From contig CAZKTA010000004.1 in NCBI GenBank assembly GCA_964555645.1, positions 1 through 64,000 of the forward strand: a DNA stretch of 64,000 nt, in the 5' to 3' direction. Shown here in pieces: positions 35,204 through 44,119 of the stretch. A program made the position numbers and the translations under genes. The stretch comes from DTLC01 sp964555645 (GTDB taxonomy: Bacteria; Verrucomicrobiota; Verrucomicrobiia; Limisphaerales; DTLC01). Within the stretch, counting starts at the first letter, position 1. The number at the start of each line of letters is the position of its first letter. The notes under the pieces were generated by a model. It was not told the origin of the DNA. It made no database searches and saw nothing but the letters and a program-made list of their open reading frames with translations.

Positions 35204-35668
35204 ATGACCAACGTACCGGATAACTTCGATGAGCTGCGCAAACTGCTGGCTCTGAAACGCTACGAGCAGCCGCCACCGGCGTTTTTTCACCGGTTCACAC
35301 GCGATGTAATGCGCAGGATTGCCGCGCCCGGGCGCGTAGTTGAATCGGCTGAAGAACGCACCTGGATAGCGCGGCTTTGGCAGTATCTCGAGGTACGACC
35401 CTGGCTTGCTGGTGCGGTCGGTGCAACCGCATGCGCGGTGTTGATTGGCTGGATAATTTACGCGCAACGAATTGAATGGGCACCGGTTACACCGCCGGTT
35501 GTCACACAGCGCGCGCCTGAACCGTCCCCAGCCGCACCGGCGGTCGTGCACAGCGCCGCGGCTGGCACACCGATGTTTGCCGCGAGCACAAATCCGGTTC
35601 CACCCGGACTGTTTGATCCTTTTGGGCTACGGGTTGAGCGAGTTAACCTTTCGATTTCAAACAGGTAA
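35204..35668 (+). CDS. putative membrane anti-sigma factor
   Basis: 154 residues with one membrane helix at about 66-86 (WLAGAVGATACAVLIGWIIYA). The N-terminal about 60 residues are soluble and charged (NFDELRKLLALKRYEQPPP), and the C-terminal part is Pro/Ala-rich and would face the periplasm. No zinc-binding HxxxCxxC motif is present, so it is not a classic ZAS anti-sigma factor. The role is inferred only from topology and from lying 6 bases after the sigma-factor gene. Confidence 0.6.
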   Translation: MTNVPDNFDELRKLLALKRYEQPPPAFFHRFTRDVMRRIAAPGRVVESAEERTWIARLWQYLEVRPWLAGAVGATACAVLIGWIIYAQRIEWAPVTPPVVTQRAPEPSPAAPAVVHSAAAGTPMFAASTNPVPPGLFDPFGLRVERVNLSISNR

Positions 35669-36082
35669 TTCCAGTTACGGTTTGGAGTTCCATTGTTGAT
35701 GAAAGTTAGGGTGCGAACTGCGTGCGCACTGTTCTGTGCACATGGGGTAGAGAACGGCCTAGCCCACTGAACCCGAAAAGCCGGTTGGGGTAGCACACAC
35801 GCCTTCGGGTGTCACTAAATACGCCTGCCTGTGCCTGCTCGCGCCGCACATAGGCCTTGCGTCCAACACATTGCCGCGCGGCATGCTGATCGGTTCGGGA
35901 ACAAGTTTGTTCTGAGGGTGTTTCGCGGGAGGCTGCGCAAAGCCGCACGCATGGCGCGTGCGTCCCCCACACCAACTAAGTGATCGGGCTAATTGGCGCA
36001 CTTACAAGGCGAAAATGCTATAATTTAGCCACACACACGTTTTGCGCGCCGACAAGCGCCCGAGGGCCTGCCCGGACCGAGG
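35669..36082. other. intergenic region between convergent genes, no gene seen
   Basis: About 410 bases. A TATAAT-like word occurs at 36019, but no plus-strand gene begins nearby. A minus frame (35706-35975) has no recognisable content. Confidence 0.45.
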
Positions 36083-37336
36083 CTATCTGCGCTGGAGAAC
36101 CAACGGCGCGGGTTCGCCTGTGATGACCAGTTTGTCGCCTTCGACTGTTGCTTCCAGTTTGATCTGTCTGCCTGCTTCAGTAAAGCTAAGCTCGTAGCCG
36201 CCGTTTGTGCGTGTCCAGCGGCCTTCCAAGCTCACTGCAGGCGCAACTTGTCCGGGCATGCTTTGCGGCGGTCTGCGTCCGGTGGGTGCAGCAGGCTGAA
36301 TCAACCGAACAAAATCCCGCAGGTACACTTTACGGTCCGGCGTGGCAAGCACAGTGGTTTTTGCCGCAGCAGGATAATAAACTTGCCGCATGAACCGCAG
36401 ATAGGTTGCTGTGAGGTTTGTCGATGTGCGTTTTAATGTTGCAATTGAGCTGTGGTTGTCGAACAGCCATTTACCGAGGATTTTTTCTTGGCTGTATTTT
36501 GGTGAGTTACCACCGGTTTCGAGGTATGCGCGGAAATCCGCCAGGTTCGGTCCAAGCTGTTCCCAGAGTTGTTCGAGGAGCGACCTGTTTTTTAGGACGC
36601 TTTGAATGGCGGGGTGCTGGGCAAGCTCTGTGATTGGCGCACGGCGCAGCAACATATTGCCCACACCCTGTTCATCGGTAAGCATGCTGAACTCAGATTG
36701 CTCGGCCAACTGCAGTAACGCTGGATACCGACTCAACAGCCCGTAAAGCAACGGGTTTTGATGAATCAACCCGACCAGGTCCGCAAGCTCGTAAAACACA
36801 TCCGGCACAGGCGTGACCGCCGCGGCTGCCTTGGACAGGCGTGTCTTTTGCATGTCCCAGCCGGTCGCGTTAAGCAACCTGAGCAACTTCGGATCGCTGT
36901 CGTTGCTTGCGGTTTGTGTGGTAAGGTATGTGACCGGATGAAACACCATCGCAAGCAACACGAAGTAAATCGCACCGTTCGCTAGGCCTAAGCAAAGACC
37001 AAGCCGGCTGTTTAATCGTTCCCACAAAGCGCGTCGTAATTCACCTGCCTTGTACTTGTAATACAGGTGAACCTTGCGGTGGACGAATTGGGCGGCGCCC
37101 TTGAACAAGGCCAGCACAATCACAAACGCAACCAGATGCGGCAACACTGCAACCCATAACGGATTTTCAACCCCCACAGACGGGCAAAACCTGCGAAGTT
37201 GGCTGCCCAGTGGCATGGCCGTAAACGCCGCCACCAACAAACCGACAAACGAAAAACCAACACGAATTGCACCTTGGTTGTAACCAACGGCCGCGCACCC
37301 GGCCAACAACAACAACGCTATCAACCAAATCATCAT
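36083..37336 (-). CDS. CvpA-like membrane protein with C-terminal extension
   Basis: 417 residues. The N-terminal about 160 residues contain four hydrophobic segments (about 2-18, 24-42, 62-82 and 112-135), in the arrangement of CvpA-family proteins (colicin V production/envelope function): YNQGAIRVGFSFVGLLVAAF and ANGAIYFVLLAMVF. The remaining about 250 residues are soluble, with a helical region and a final beta-rich stretch (SLEGRWTRTNGGYELSFTEAGRQIKLE) of unknown role. It is a single gene convergent with the sigma operon. Confidence 0.72.
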   Translation of the reverse strand: MMIWLIALLLLAGCAAVGYNQGAIRVGFSFVGLLVAAFTAMPLGSQLRRFCPSVGVENPLWVAVLPHLVAFVIVLALFKGAAQFVHRKVHLYYKYKAGELRRALWERLNSRLGLCLGLANGAIYFVLLAMVFHPVTYLTTQTASNDSDPKLLRLLNATGWDMQKTRLSKAAAAVTPVPDVFYELADLVGLIHQNPLLYGLLSRYPALLQLAEQSEFSMLTDEQGVGNMLLRRAPITELAQHPAIQSVLKNRSLLEQLWEQLGPNLADFRAYLETGGNSPKYSQEKILGKWLFDNHSSIATLKRTSTNLTATYLRFMRQVYYPAAAKTTVLATPDRKVYLRDFVRLIQPAAPTGRRPPQSMPGQVAPAVSLEGRWTRTNGGYELSFTEAGRQIKLEATVEGDKLVITGEPAPLVLQRR

Positions 37337-37700
37337 GGCCAGTTAATTTACCAAGGGCACCAGCAAAAACGCACGCCGAATTTAATGCCGCAAACATGTC
37401 CAGTCCGAGCTTAGCCGGCACACCATCCGCGCAGTTGTTTAGGTCCCGAAGTCTTTGGCGACATGCCGGCTCGAGCCACTAATGGGTGAAATGGGAAGCG
37501 ATGCATGTTTACCCGGGAAATTTTTCGGCATTTGCACTCTGAAAACATTTTGGGTTCTGACATAGCGCAACTTTCCAGTCATTAATGAACTAAGTGTGAA
37601 TCTGTGTGGGCTGTCCGGCGTGACGAAGCCGGGTGCCGTTTCGAACTGTGACCGGCAATGCTTGACTTGTTTTGTACCGGAGGCGAAATAACAGGGCAAA
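37337..37700. other. divergent intergenic region, no gene seen
   Basis: About 360 bases upstream of both the CvpA-like gene and the esterase gene. Short open frames overlap but none looks real. Confidence 0.45.
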
Positions 37701-38345
37701 ATGCTCAGCACACATTTCATTCCGGCTGCACAACCCGGGTCGCGCAGACTGCTGATTATGATGCACGGGTTAGGCGATAGTTATGCGGGTTATCTTTGGT
37801 TACCCGATGCACTCGGTTTGCCCTGGCTGAATTATCTTTTGCCAAATGCACCTGACGAATATTTTGGAGGCTATTCATGGTTCGATTTTGCGGGCGACAT
37901 GGTTCCCGGGGTGCGGCGCAGCACAAAACTCATTTTCGAGCTGTTGGATGAACAGCGGGCAAAAGGTTACCCAACCGAACAGACAGTTCTAGGCGGGTTT
38001 TCACAGGGCGGGTTGATGGCTTTGGAAGTAGGATTGCGATATCCGCATCAGTTGGCAGGTGTGATTTGCCTGAGCGGATACGTGTGTGAGCCGGAAAAAC
38101 TATTGCGCGAGCTGTCGCCTGCGGCAAAACAACAACGTATTCTGGTCACTCACGGCACATTCGACCCGCTACTCCCGTTCGACCTGGTTAAAAAACAGAT
38201 TAGTCTGCTCAAGACAGCTGGCCTGAACATTCAATGGCACGAATTCCGTAAAGACCATACAATCGCAGGTGAAGCTGAACTGGAGCTGATCCGAAATTTC
38301 GTTTGCGATTGTTTTGAACAGCAGAAAAACCGGGCTGCAAAATAG
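37701..38345 (+). CDS. alpha/beta-hydrolase, carboxylesterase/phospholipase type
   Basis: 214 residues, no signal peptide. Fold motifs: LLIMMHGLGDS (17-27, oxyanion region), nucleophile Ser101 in GGFSQGG, Asp155 in THGTFDPLLP and His186 in RKDHTI. The order and size match the phospholipase/carboxylesterase (YpfH/EstB) family of cytosolic esterases. The natural substrate is unknown. It is followed after 32 bases by a membrane protein gene. Confidence 0.88.
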   Translation: MLSTHFIPAAQPGSRRLLIMMHGLGDSYAGYLWLPDALGLPWLNYLLPNAPDEYFGGYSWFDFAGDMVPGVRRSTKLIFELLDEQRAKGYPTEQTVLGGFSQGGLMALEVGLRYPHQLAGVICLSGYVCEPEKLLRELSPAAKQQRILVTHGTFDPLLPFDLVKKQISLLKTAGLNIQWHEFRKDHTIAGEAELELIRNFVCDCFEQQKNRAAK

Positions 38346-38377
38346 TCATCTGCGTCAAGCTGCACTGTGACATTGGC

Positions 38378-39214
38378 ATGGTCATCTTGACACCATTACC
38401 GTTTACGCCGCGTGGTGTCGGGCGGTTTGCTACCGCGCCGATGCGCCGACTGTTTTTAGTCCAGCTGTTGGTTGCAATAGCGGTTGCGTGTGTCTTTGGG
38501 TGGTTCGCAAATACAACATGGTTTACCCAGCTGGCCGCTGCTATTAGGAATCTGCCCGGCCGGGGCGTACTCAGCCAGGGCGTGTTTGTATGGTATGGTG
38601 AATCACCGGTTCAACTGGCCGGGAACAAGTTCATCGCATTTGCAATTGACCTGAACCATGAAGCTGAGCTTGGGCACGAGGCCGACCTGTGCATTGAATT
38701 TGGCCGGGCAGAGATTCAATTGCACTCGCTGCTTGGCTACGTACGGATTGGTTACCCCAAGGACTGGCGTGTTGAAGTCGAACGCGCTCAACTCGAACCG
38801 TGGTGGAGCGCATGGGCCCCGGCAATCTTGGCCTGTGCATGTGCGTGTTTGGTGCTTGCATTGTTTGTCACTTGGGGCGTGTTCGGAGCGGTGTACGCAG
38901 CGCCGGCTGCACTGATTGCTTTTCTGGCGAATCGCAGGCTCAACATGCTCGGAGCATGGAAACTGGCCTGCGCAGCGCAGTTGCCTGGCGCACTATTGAT
39001 TGGATTTGGCATTTTGCTTTACGGCAACGGATGGCTCGATTTGGTCAGGTTCGGTGGGTGTGTTGCACTGCAATTTTTGGGAGTGTGGTTTTTTGTGTTG
39101 GTTGCGCCATTTACCTTGGACCGGCTTGTCTCACCTGAAATTTTCCGTGGCAACCCATTCGCACAGGCTCAAAGTGCTGCGGCGGACGCCGAGTCCGCTC
39201 AGGACACCAAGTAG
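38378..39214 (+). CDS. hypothetical membrane protein
   Basis: 278 residues, not recognised. One hydrophobic segment lies at about 24-42, a soluble extracytoplasmic region of about 105 residues follows, and then four hydrophobic segments (about 148-170, 173-188, 197-215 and 222-245). The topology, one helix, a domain, then a four-helix block, resembles DUF1189-like proteins, but the match is loose. The C-terminus is Ala/Ser/Glu-rich. Confidence 0.6.
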   Translation: MVILTPLPFTPRGVGRFATAPMRRLFLVQLLVAIAVACVFGWFANTTWFTQLAAAIRNLPGRGVLSQGVFVWYGESPVQLAGNKFIAFAIDLNHEAELGHEADLCIEFGRAEIQLHSLLGYVRIGYPKDWRVEVERAQLEPWWSAWAPAILACACACLVLALFVTWGVFGAVYAAPAALIAFLANRRLNMLGAWKLACAAQLPGALLIGFGILLYGNGWLDLVRFGGCVALQFLGVWFFVLVAPFTLDRLVSPEIFRGNPFAQAQSAAADAESAQDTK

Positions 39215-39340
39215 CCCGGAGACACTGCGCGGATTGATCCACCCACAACCACAGCGCCACTAGCCGTACGAGCCGCATCCAACGCGTCTGAAGCGCAGCC
39301 TGTCATTGCGCAGCCGGACCAGTTCGTTTAGCCTAAGGCC

Positions 39341-40111
39341 GTGCGCTGGGTAAAGACAACGGCAGTAATCGCTTTAGGTGCTGTAGTTGCGCTGGCCGTT
39401 TGTGGTTGCGGACCGCCCGACCAACGCGCCACAGACGAACAGAAAGAGCCGTACTTTTTGCTCGGCAAAAAGAAGGCTGGCATGCTCGATTACAAGGGCG
39501 CAGCAGACGCATTCGAAAAAGCACTCGAATTCAACCCACGCAATGCATCAGCACATTTTGAGCTTGCGCTGCTTTACGAGAAGGACGAGACCGACCTTGT
39601 GGGCGCAATTTATCATTTTGATCGGTATCTGCGGTTGCGGCCAGACGCACCCAACGCCGGCGTAGTCAAGGACAGGTTGTTGCGCTGCAAACAGTTGCTT
39701 GCAAGGAACGTGCAGCCGGTCTCACCTGGACCGGCCTTGCAACGCGAGCTGGAACGGCTTACTGCCGAGAACCGCGAATTACAGCGTCAACTAGAGGCAT
39801 GGCAGGCGTACTACAAAACAGTTCAACAACAGGCGAGAACATCTACCGCACAACCTACCCCCGAACAGATTGCTCGTGTGACAGTTCAACAGCCGGCCGA
39901 CGTTGTCCAATTTGCACAGGGCCCACGTAATGTACAACAGGCACCTGCAACAACCGTCCAGGCCAGAAAACACACGGTGCAACCGGGCGAGTCGCCATAC
40001 TCGATCGCCCGCAAGTACGGCGTGAAACTTGATGCGTTGCTTGCGGCAAATCCGGGTATCGAGCCGCGCAGGTTGCGCGTTGGTCAAACCCTTACAATAC
40101 CGGCGCAGTAA
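39341..40111 (+). CDS. lipoprotein with TPR and C-terminal LysM domain
   Basis: 256 residues, GTG start. A lipobox ends at Cys22 or Cys24 (LAVCGCG). Residues 40-110 form two TPR-like helical repeats (LDYKGAADAFEKALEFNP; FELALLYEKDETDLVGAIYHFDRYL). A coiled coil follows at about 130-155 (ELERLTAENRELQRQLEAWQ), then a Gln/Thr-rich linker. The C-terminal 44 residues are a LysM domain (HTVQPGESPYSIARKYGVKL), which binds peptidoglycan. It probably anchors or organises an envelope complex at the wall. It heads a tight run with the next two genes (gaps of 14 and 22 bases). Confidence 0.88.
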   Translation: MRWVKTTAVIALGAVVALAVCGCGPPDQRATDEQKEPYFLLGKKKAGMLDYKGAADAFEKALEFNPRNASAHFELALLYEKDETDLVGAIYHFDRYLRLRPDAPNAGVVKDRLLRCKQLLARNVQPVSPGPALQRELERLTAENRELQRQLEAWQAYYKTVQQQARTSTAQPTPEQIARVTVQQPADVVQFAQGPRNVQQAPATTVQARKHTVQPGESPYSIARKYGVKLDALLAANPGIEPRRLRVGQTLTIPAQ

Positions 40112-40125
40112 CACTTCTTTTATTC

Positions 40126-40938
40126 ATGCGGACGAATCTGGTTCTTGTGTTGGTGGGGGTATTTTGGGTTGGCATGAATGTGTTGTTGTGGCGGGCCGAG
40201 TTCGGCCCGCACACGTTGCTCGCTGGTGAGGTTCCGGTCGAGGTTGTCTGGCAGAAAATTTTGACCGCAAATGACAGTTCACCGCTTGACATCCGGCTAC
40301 GAGGCAGGCGCATCGGGTTTTGTCGCTGGACAACAACCGTGCAAGAAGCGGCGCCGGCTGAGCTGAGCAATTCGGTGCCGGAAGGACTTGTCAAAAGACC
40401 CGTCGGGTACAAGGTCGAGCTTGACGGCAACATTGCACTAGGCGGGCTAACCGAGCGATTGCGGTTCGCGTCCGAAGCCAGGTTCAACACCAGTTACGAC
40501 CTTGGTCATTTGCGGGTCCAACTTAGGTTGCTGTCGGCCAGTTTTGAAATTTCCGCAAGTGCAGTGGATGAATTGCTCCAGATCGCGTTCGACGATGGTA
40601 CAGGCAAGGTGACGACCAGAAGTTTCAAGTTCGCCCAGTTGCGTGACCCGTCGTTGCTGAGCGAGCAGTTGTTTGCTCCGGGCCTGGGCGAGCAGTTGTT
40701 GCTGGGGATGCTCTTACCCGGGTTGGACAGCGCGCGTGCAATGGCTGCAGAGTTCACATGCCGCGCAGAGAATGACTGGCTCAGGATTGGCCAGGCAACA
40801 ATTCGCGTGTACAAAATCGAAGTGCAACTGCCCAACCGGCGCAGAGCTGTCGTTTATGTCAGTCGAGTGGGCGAAATCCTTAAGGTCGAGTTACCCGGGG
40901 AGCTTAGGCTCACGAACCAGCAATTGATGCCAATGTAA
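40126..40938 (+). CDS. hypothetical membrane-anchored protein
   Basis: 270 residues, not recognised. One N-terminal hydrophobic segment (3-22) probably anchors it, and the rest is beta-rich. It lies 14 bases after the LysM lipoprotein gene and 22 bases before the ABC ATPase gene. It may be a periplasmic partner of either, but this rests on position only. Confidence 0.65.
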   Translation: MRTNLVLVLVGVFWVGMNVLLWRAEFGPHTLLAGEVPVEVVWQKILTANDSSPLDIRLRGRRIGFCRWTTTVQEAAPAELSNSVPEGLVKRPVGYKVELDGNIALGGLTERLRFASEARFNTSYDLGHLRVQLRLLSASFEISASAVDELLQIAFDDGTGKVTTRSFKFAQLRDPSLLSEQLFAPGLGEQLLLGMLLPGLDSARAMAAEFTCRAENDWLRIGQATIRVYKIEVQLPNRRRAVVYVSRVGEILKVELPGELRLTNQQLMPM

Positions 40939-40960
40939 CCCAAAAACACAGACCTCGCAG

Positions 40961-41710
40961 ATGATCGAACTGGAGCGCGTGGTAAAAAAATTTGGTGAAC
41001 TGGTTGCTGTCAACGACCTGAGCCTGAGAATTGGTCGGGGCGAATTTTTCGCGTTACTTGGCCCAAACGCGGCCGGCAAAACAACCACACTCAAAATTCT
41101 TGCCGGTCTGCTCAAGCCAACCTCGGGCATGGCGCGTGTTTGTGGTTTTGACGTGCAGTCCAACCCGCTTGAGGCAAAACGACGCATGGCATACGTGCCG
41201 GATTTCCCGTTCTTGTACGAGAAGCTTACACCTTGGGAATTCTTCAGGTTCACAGGGCAATTGTTCCTGATGCCGGAAAATCAAATCCAGGCACGCACAC
41301 GCGCGCTTATCATGCGGTTCAACCTCGAACCGTACCTGACCAAACCGATCGAGAGCCTGTCACACGGTACGCGCCAGAGGGTGGTGATTGTGTCTGCGCT
41401 CCTGCACGAGCCCGAGGTGTTCATCATTGACGAGCCGATGGTTGGACTCGACCCGCAACATGCGCGTGTTGTCAAAGACACACTCAAAGAACGCGCCGCA
41501 ACGGGCATGACCGTGCTCATGTCAACCCATGAACTGAGTGTTGCAGAGGAACTTGCCGACCGGATAGGCATCATCAACAACGGACGATTGATAGCGGTCG
41601 GTACACCGGAGGAACTACGCAGCCAAGCCGGTGCAACCGGCCCGCTTGAGGCTATTTTCCTTGCGTTAACTGCGCAAAAAACCAACCAAAACTCGTTGCC
41701 TGCGCGCTGA
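40961..41710 (+). CDS. ABC transporter ATP-binding protein (ABC-2 type)
   Basis: 249 residues. Walker A GPNAAGKTTT (34-43, Lys40), signature LSHGTRQR (about 133-140), Walker B with catalytic Glu in VFIIDEPMVGLDP (about 154-166) and switch His in STHEL (about 189). The overall style is that of ABC-2 exporters (CcmA/NatA class). No permease gene is next to it: the following 325 bases are non-coding and the preceding protein has only one membrane helix. The membrane partner must lie elsewhere, or the ATPase serves another function. Confidence 0.92.
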   Translation: MIELERVVKKFGELVAVNDLSLRIGRGEFFALLGPNAAGKTTTLKILAGLLKPTSGMARVCGFDVQSNPLEAKRRMAYVPDFPFLYEKLTPWEFFRFTGQLFLMPENQIQARTRALIMRFNLEPYLTKPIESLSHGTRQRVVIVSALLHEPEVFIIDEPMVGLDPQHARVVKDTLKERAATGMTVLMSTHELSVAEELADRIGIINNGRLIAVGTPEELRSQAGATGPLEAIFLALTAQKTNQNSLPAR

Positions 41711-42036
41711 GCCGGCATTTTTGCATGCTGAAACTGCGCAACAGCGGGTGCCGGCGCTTCCGCAAATCAAAACCGTGGGCATCGCTACGGTACTTGATAC
41801 GGGTGCCTTTCGCCAGGCACACCTGGTGCAAACACTAGACAGAACATGCATTAACCGGGCCTACACCCTGAACATTTTGTAATGGGTCGAACGAACTACG
41901 TATTTTGCCCACAAGCATCGTCCGTAATTTTTCAATTTGCGCAAACTAAGTGCTGACTAAATATTGGCACGTGTAGTAAAGTCACCGCATAGATAACGAG
42001 TGGCTTTTGAACCAAACCAGTTGACAGGTTGCCAGT
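41711..42036. other. intergenic region, no gene seen
   Basis: About 325 bases. No permease fragment was found in any frame. TTGACA occurs at 42020-42025, but only 11 bases before the next ATG, too close to be its -35 box. Confidence 0.45.
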
Positions 42037-42798
42037 ATGAAAAGTGTGCTTCGGACGTTGTTCGTTTGCGGGCTGAACGTGTTATGGATTGCAGGTTTTG
42101 TTCTGGAGGGCACGGATTGCCTTGCAAATGCTTCCGCAAAGGTCTCAATTTCAGGTGGTGATGTTGCCGGGCAGGTATTGGCATCGGCAATCCCAGGAAA
42201 ATACCAGACCACGCTCAGCAGCTACAGCTTCGGCAGCGGAAAAATTATCAGACCACAAATTGTCAATGAACCGCCCGTTATCGGCCTTAATCCTGTTACA
42301 TTCGAACGCCAGCGCAACTCAACATGGAAAATTAAAATATCGGAGCTGTTCAGCGTTGCTGAAGTGTCCGACCCAGACGGCAACCTGGTCACACTCACGG
42401 CAGTAAGTTCTCCAACAACAAACGGTGGCATCGTCGTTGTGAGCGGTGCTTTTATTTACTACACCCCGCCTGCGACAAACGGGAACGTAACCGACAGTTT
42501 CACTTACACTGTAAGCGACGAGTTTTATGATACCACCGAGGGCATGGTGGTACTGACAGTGCCCGCATTGCCTCCGGCAGGCCAACCCATCAGCATCGAA
42601 CCTACCAACGGCGTCGTACATCTAAGGTTCAGCGGCATACCAGGTCAGCTTTATCTCATTCAACGGGCAACAAACATGATCGAACCCGTGTACTGGGTCA
42701 CGCTCACAAACATTGTCGCAGACCGCTACGGCAGGTTCGAATACACAGACACTACGCCGCCGCCAGGTGCAGCTTTTTACAGGGCAGTTGCGCCATGA
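42037..42798 (+). CDS. secreted protein with cadherin/Ig-like domain
   Basis: 253 residues; signal peptide about 1-31. A single beta-sandwich at about 85-180 carries DPDGNLVTLTAVSSPTTNGG and YTPPATNGNVTDSFTYTVSD, typical of VCBS/cadherin-like repeats in secreted bacterial proteins. The C-terminal about 60 residues (GQLYLIQRATNMI through AAFYRAV) form a module common at the end of verrucomicrobial secreted proteins. There is no PEP-CTERM motif. Its function is probably surface or matrix related. Confidence 0.72.
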   Translation: MKSVLRTLFVCGLNVLWIAGFVLEGTDCLANASAKVSISGGDVAGQVLASAIPGKYQTTLSSYSFGSGKIIRPQIVNEPPVIGLNPVTFERQRNSTWKIKISELFSVAEVSDPDGNLVTLTAVSSPTTNGGIVVVSGAFIYYTPPATNGNVTDSFTYTVSDEFYDTTEGMVVLTVPALPPAGQPISIEPTNGVVHLRFSGIPGQLYLIQRATNMIEPVYWVTLTNIVADRYGRFEYTDTTPPPGAAFYRAVAP

Positions 42799-43028
42799 TG
42801 CCTCGGCAGTTGCAACCTGCTGGTACTGATGGGTTTCAGCGTCGAGTTCATTGAAAATGTGTGGCAAATGTGTCGCGCGTTCGGGGACCTGAACACACGT
42901 GTTATTGCAGCCGGCGAAAAGCTGGTTTCGACAAATGCAGCCAAATGCCCCGCAACCTGGGCTGAACGGCCAAGGGCAGGAAACCGCCTGCGGCAAAAAA
43001 TTTTGAAAATTGCTGTTGACAATTTTAC

Positions 43029-43805
43029 GTGTCCTGTGTGAAACTTTCGACGGTTTTGAGACCTGTGCGATCCTGGGCAACAATTCTTTTAGTGGGGCTT
43101 GTGCTGTGCGGCAGGGCGATGGCCGAACAGTACAGTTTTATATTCACAAACGGCAATGCGATCCCTGACGGGAATCCGGCCGGTCTGACTGACACACGCG
43201 TCATTAGCGGCATACCATCTTGGGCGGGAATAGCCAGCGTCCAAGTAAGCCTGAACCTTTCCGGTGGATACAACGGTGACTTGTACGCTTACCTAAGACA
43301 CGAAGTCGGCACCGAGGTCGGATTTGCGGTTTTGCTGAATCGAGTCGGCAAAAGCTCGAATAACCCCCTTGACGGCGAGTTGTATTTTGGTTATCCGGAC
43401 ACGGGCTTTCTTGTAACCTTTTCGGACAGCGCGCTCGCCGACATACACGTTTACCGGTCCGTTAGCTATCAGACAAATTCTTCCGGCCAGTTGCTCGGCA
43501 CATGGCAACCGGACGGACGTGAGGTCAGCCCATACACCGTGCTTACAAGTGACCCGCGCACTGCTTTTTTGAGTTCATTCATCGGGCTTGACCCGAACGG
43601 CGCGTGGACACTGTTCGTTGCGGATTGCTCCAGCGGCGAAGTTACCACTTTACAAACTTGGGGGCTAAATATCCTGACCATACCTGAGCCCGGCTCGGCC
43701 GTGCTTGTTGCATTAGCGGCAGTGGGGACGGCAATTGGCATGCCGCGGGTTCGGCGCAGGTTCATCGCGAAGTTGTATCCCTTTTTAACCAATTCAAGAT
43801 CGTAA
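43029..43805 (+). CDS. secreted P-domain protein with PEP-CTERM sorting signal
   Basis: 258 residues, GTG start (GTG 43038 also possible). Signal peptide about 12-32 (ending RAMA). The middle resembles a proprotein-convertase P domain (ASVQVSLNLSGGYNGDLYAYL near 58-78; GLDPNGAWTLFVADCSSGE near 180-200). The tail is a PEP-CTERM signal: IPEPGSAVLVALAAVGTAIG followed by Arg-rich MPRVRRR, although about 14 further residues extend past the basic cluster. Such proteins are processed by exosortase during export with exopolysaccharide. No exosortase gene is in the window. Confidence 0.82.
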   Translation: MSCVKLSTVLRPVRSWATILLVGLVLCGRAMAEQYSFIFTNGNAIPDGNPAGLTDTRVISGIPSWAGIASVQVSLNLSGGYNGDLYAYLRHEVGTEVGFAVLLNRVGKSSNNPLDGELYFGYPDTGFLVTFSDSALADIHVYRSVSYQTNSSGQLLGTWQPDGREVSPYTVLTSDPRTAFLSSFIGLDPNGAWTLFVADCSSGEVTTLQTWGLNILTIPEPGSAVLVALAAVGTAIGMPRVRRRFIAKLYPFLTNSRS

Positions 43806-44119
43806 TGCCACCTGACACCGGTATCTTGCTTTCTCGCCACGACATTAAAATGCCCCGAGCAATCTGCAAAAGATCACTTTCTTCAACGCAGCCAGATAAG
43901 GGACAGTGCACGTGATTGACATGTGTCTCGTTGTTCCACACGGACACGGTGCATGAGCGCGTTTTTGCCAAACGTTCAGTGCGCGGCCCGCTCCGGGCGA
44001 GTGCAACGTCCTGGGCTCACCTTTTATATTGCATCACGCGTCTGGCTGATCAAAACACCATATGCACAATAAATGACAAACCGTTTAACCCAAAATCGGA
44101 TATTAACTGAAACTGTACT
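43806..44119. other. intergenic region upstream of infC, no gene seen
   Basis: About 314 bases with no supported gene or RNA element. Confidence 0.4.
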
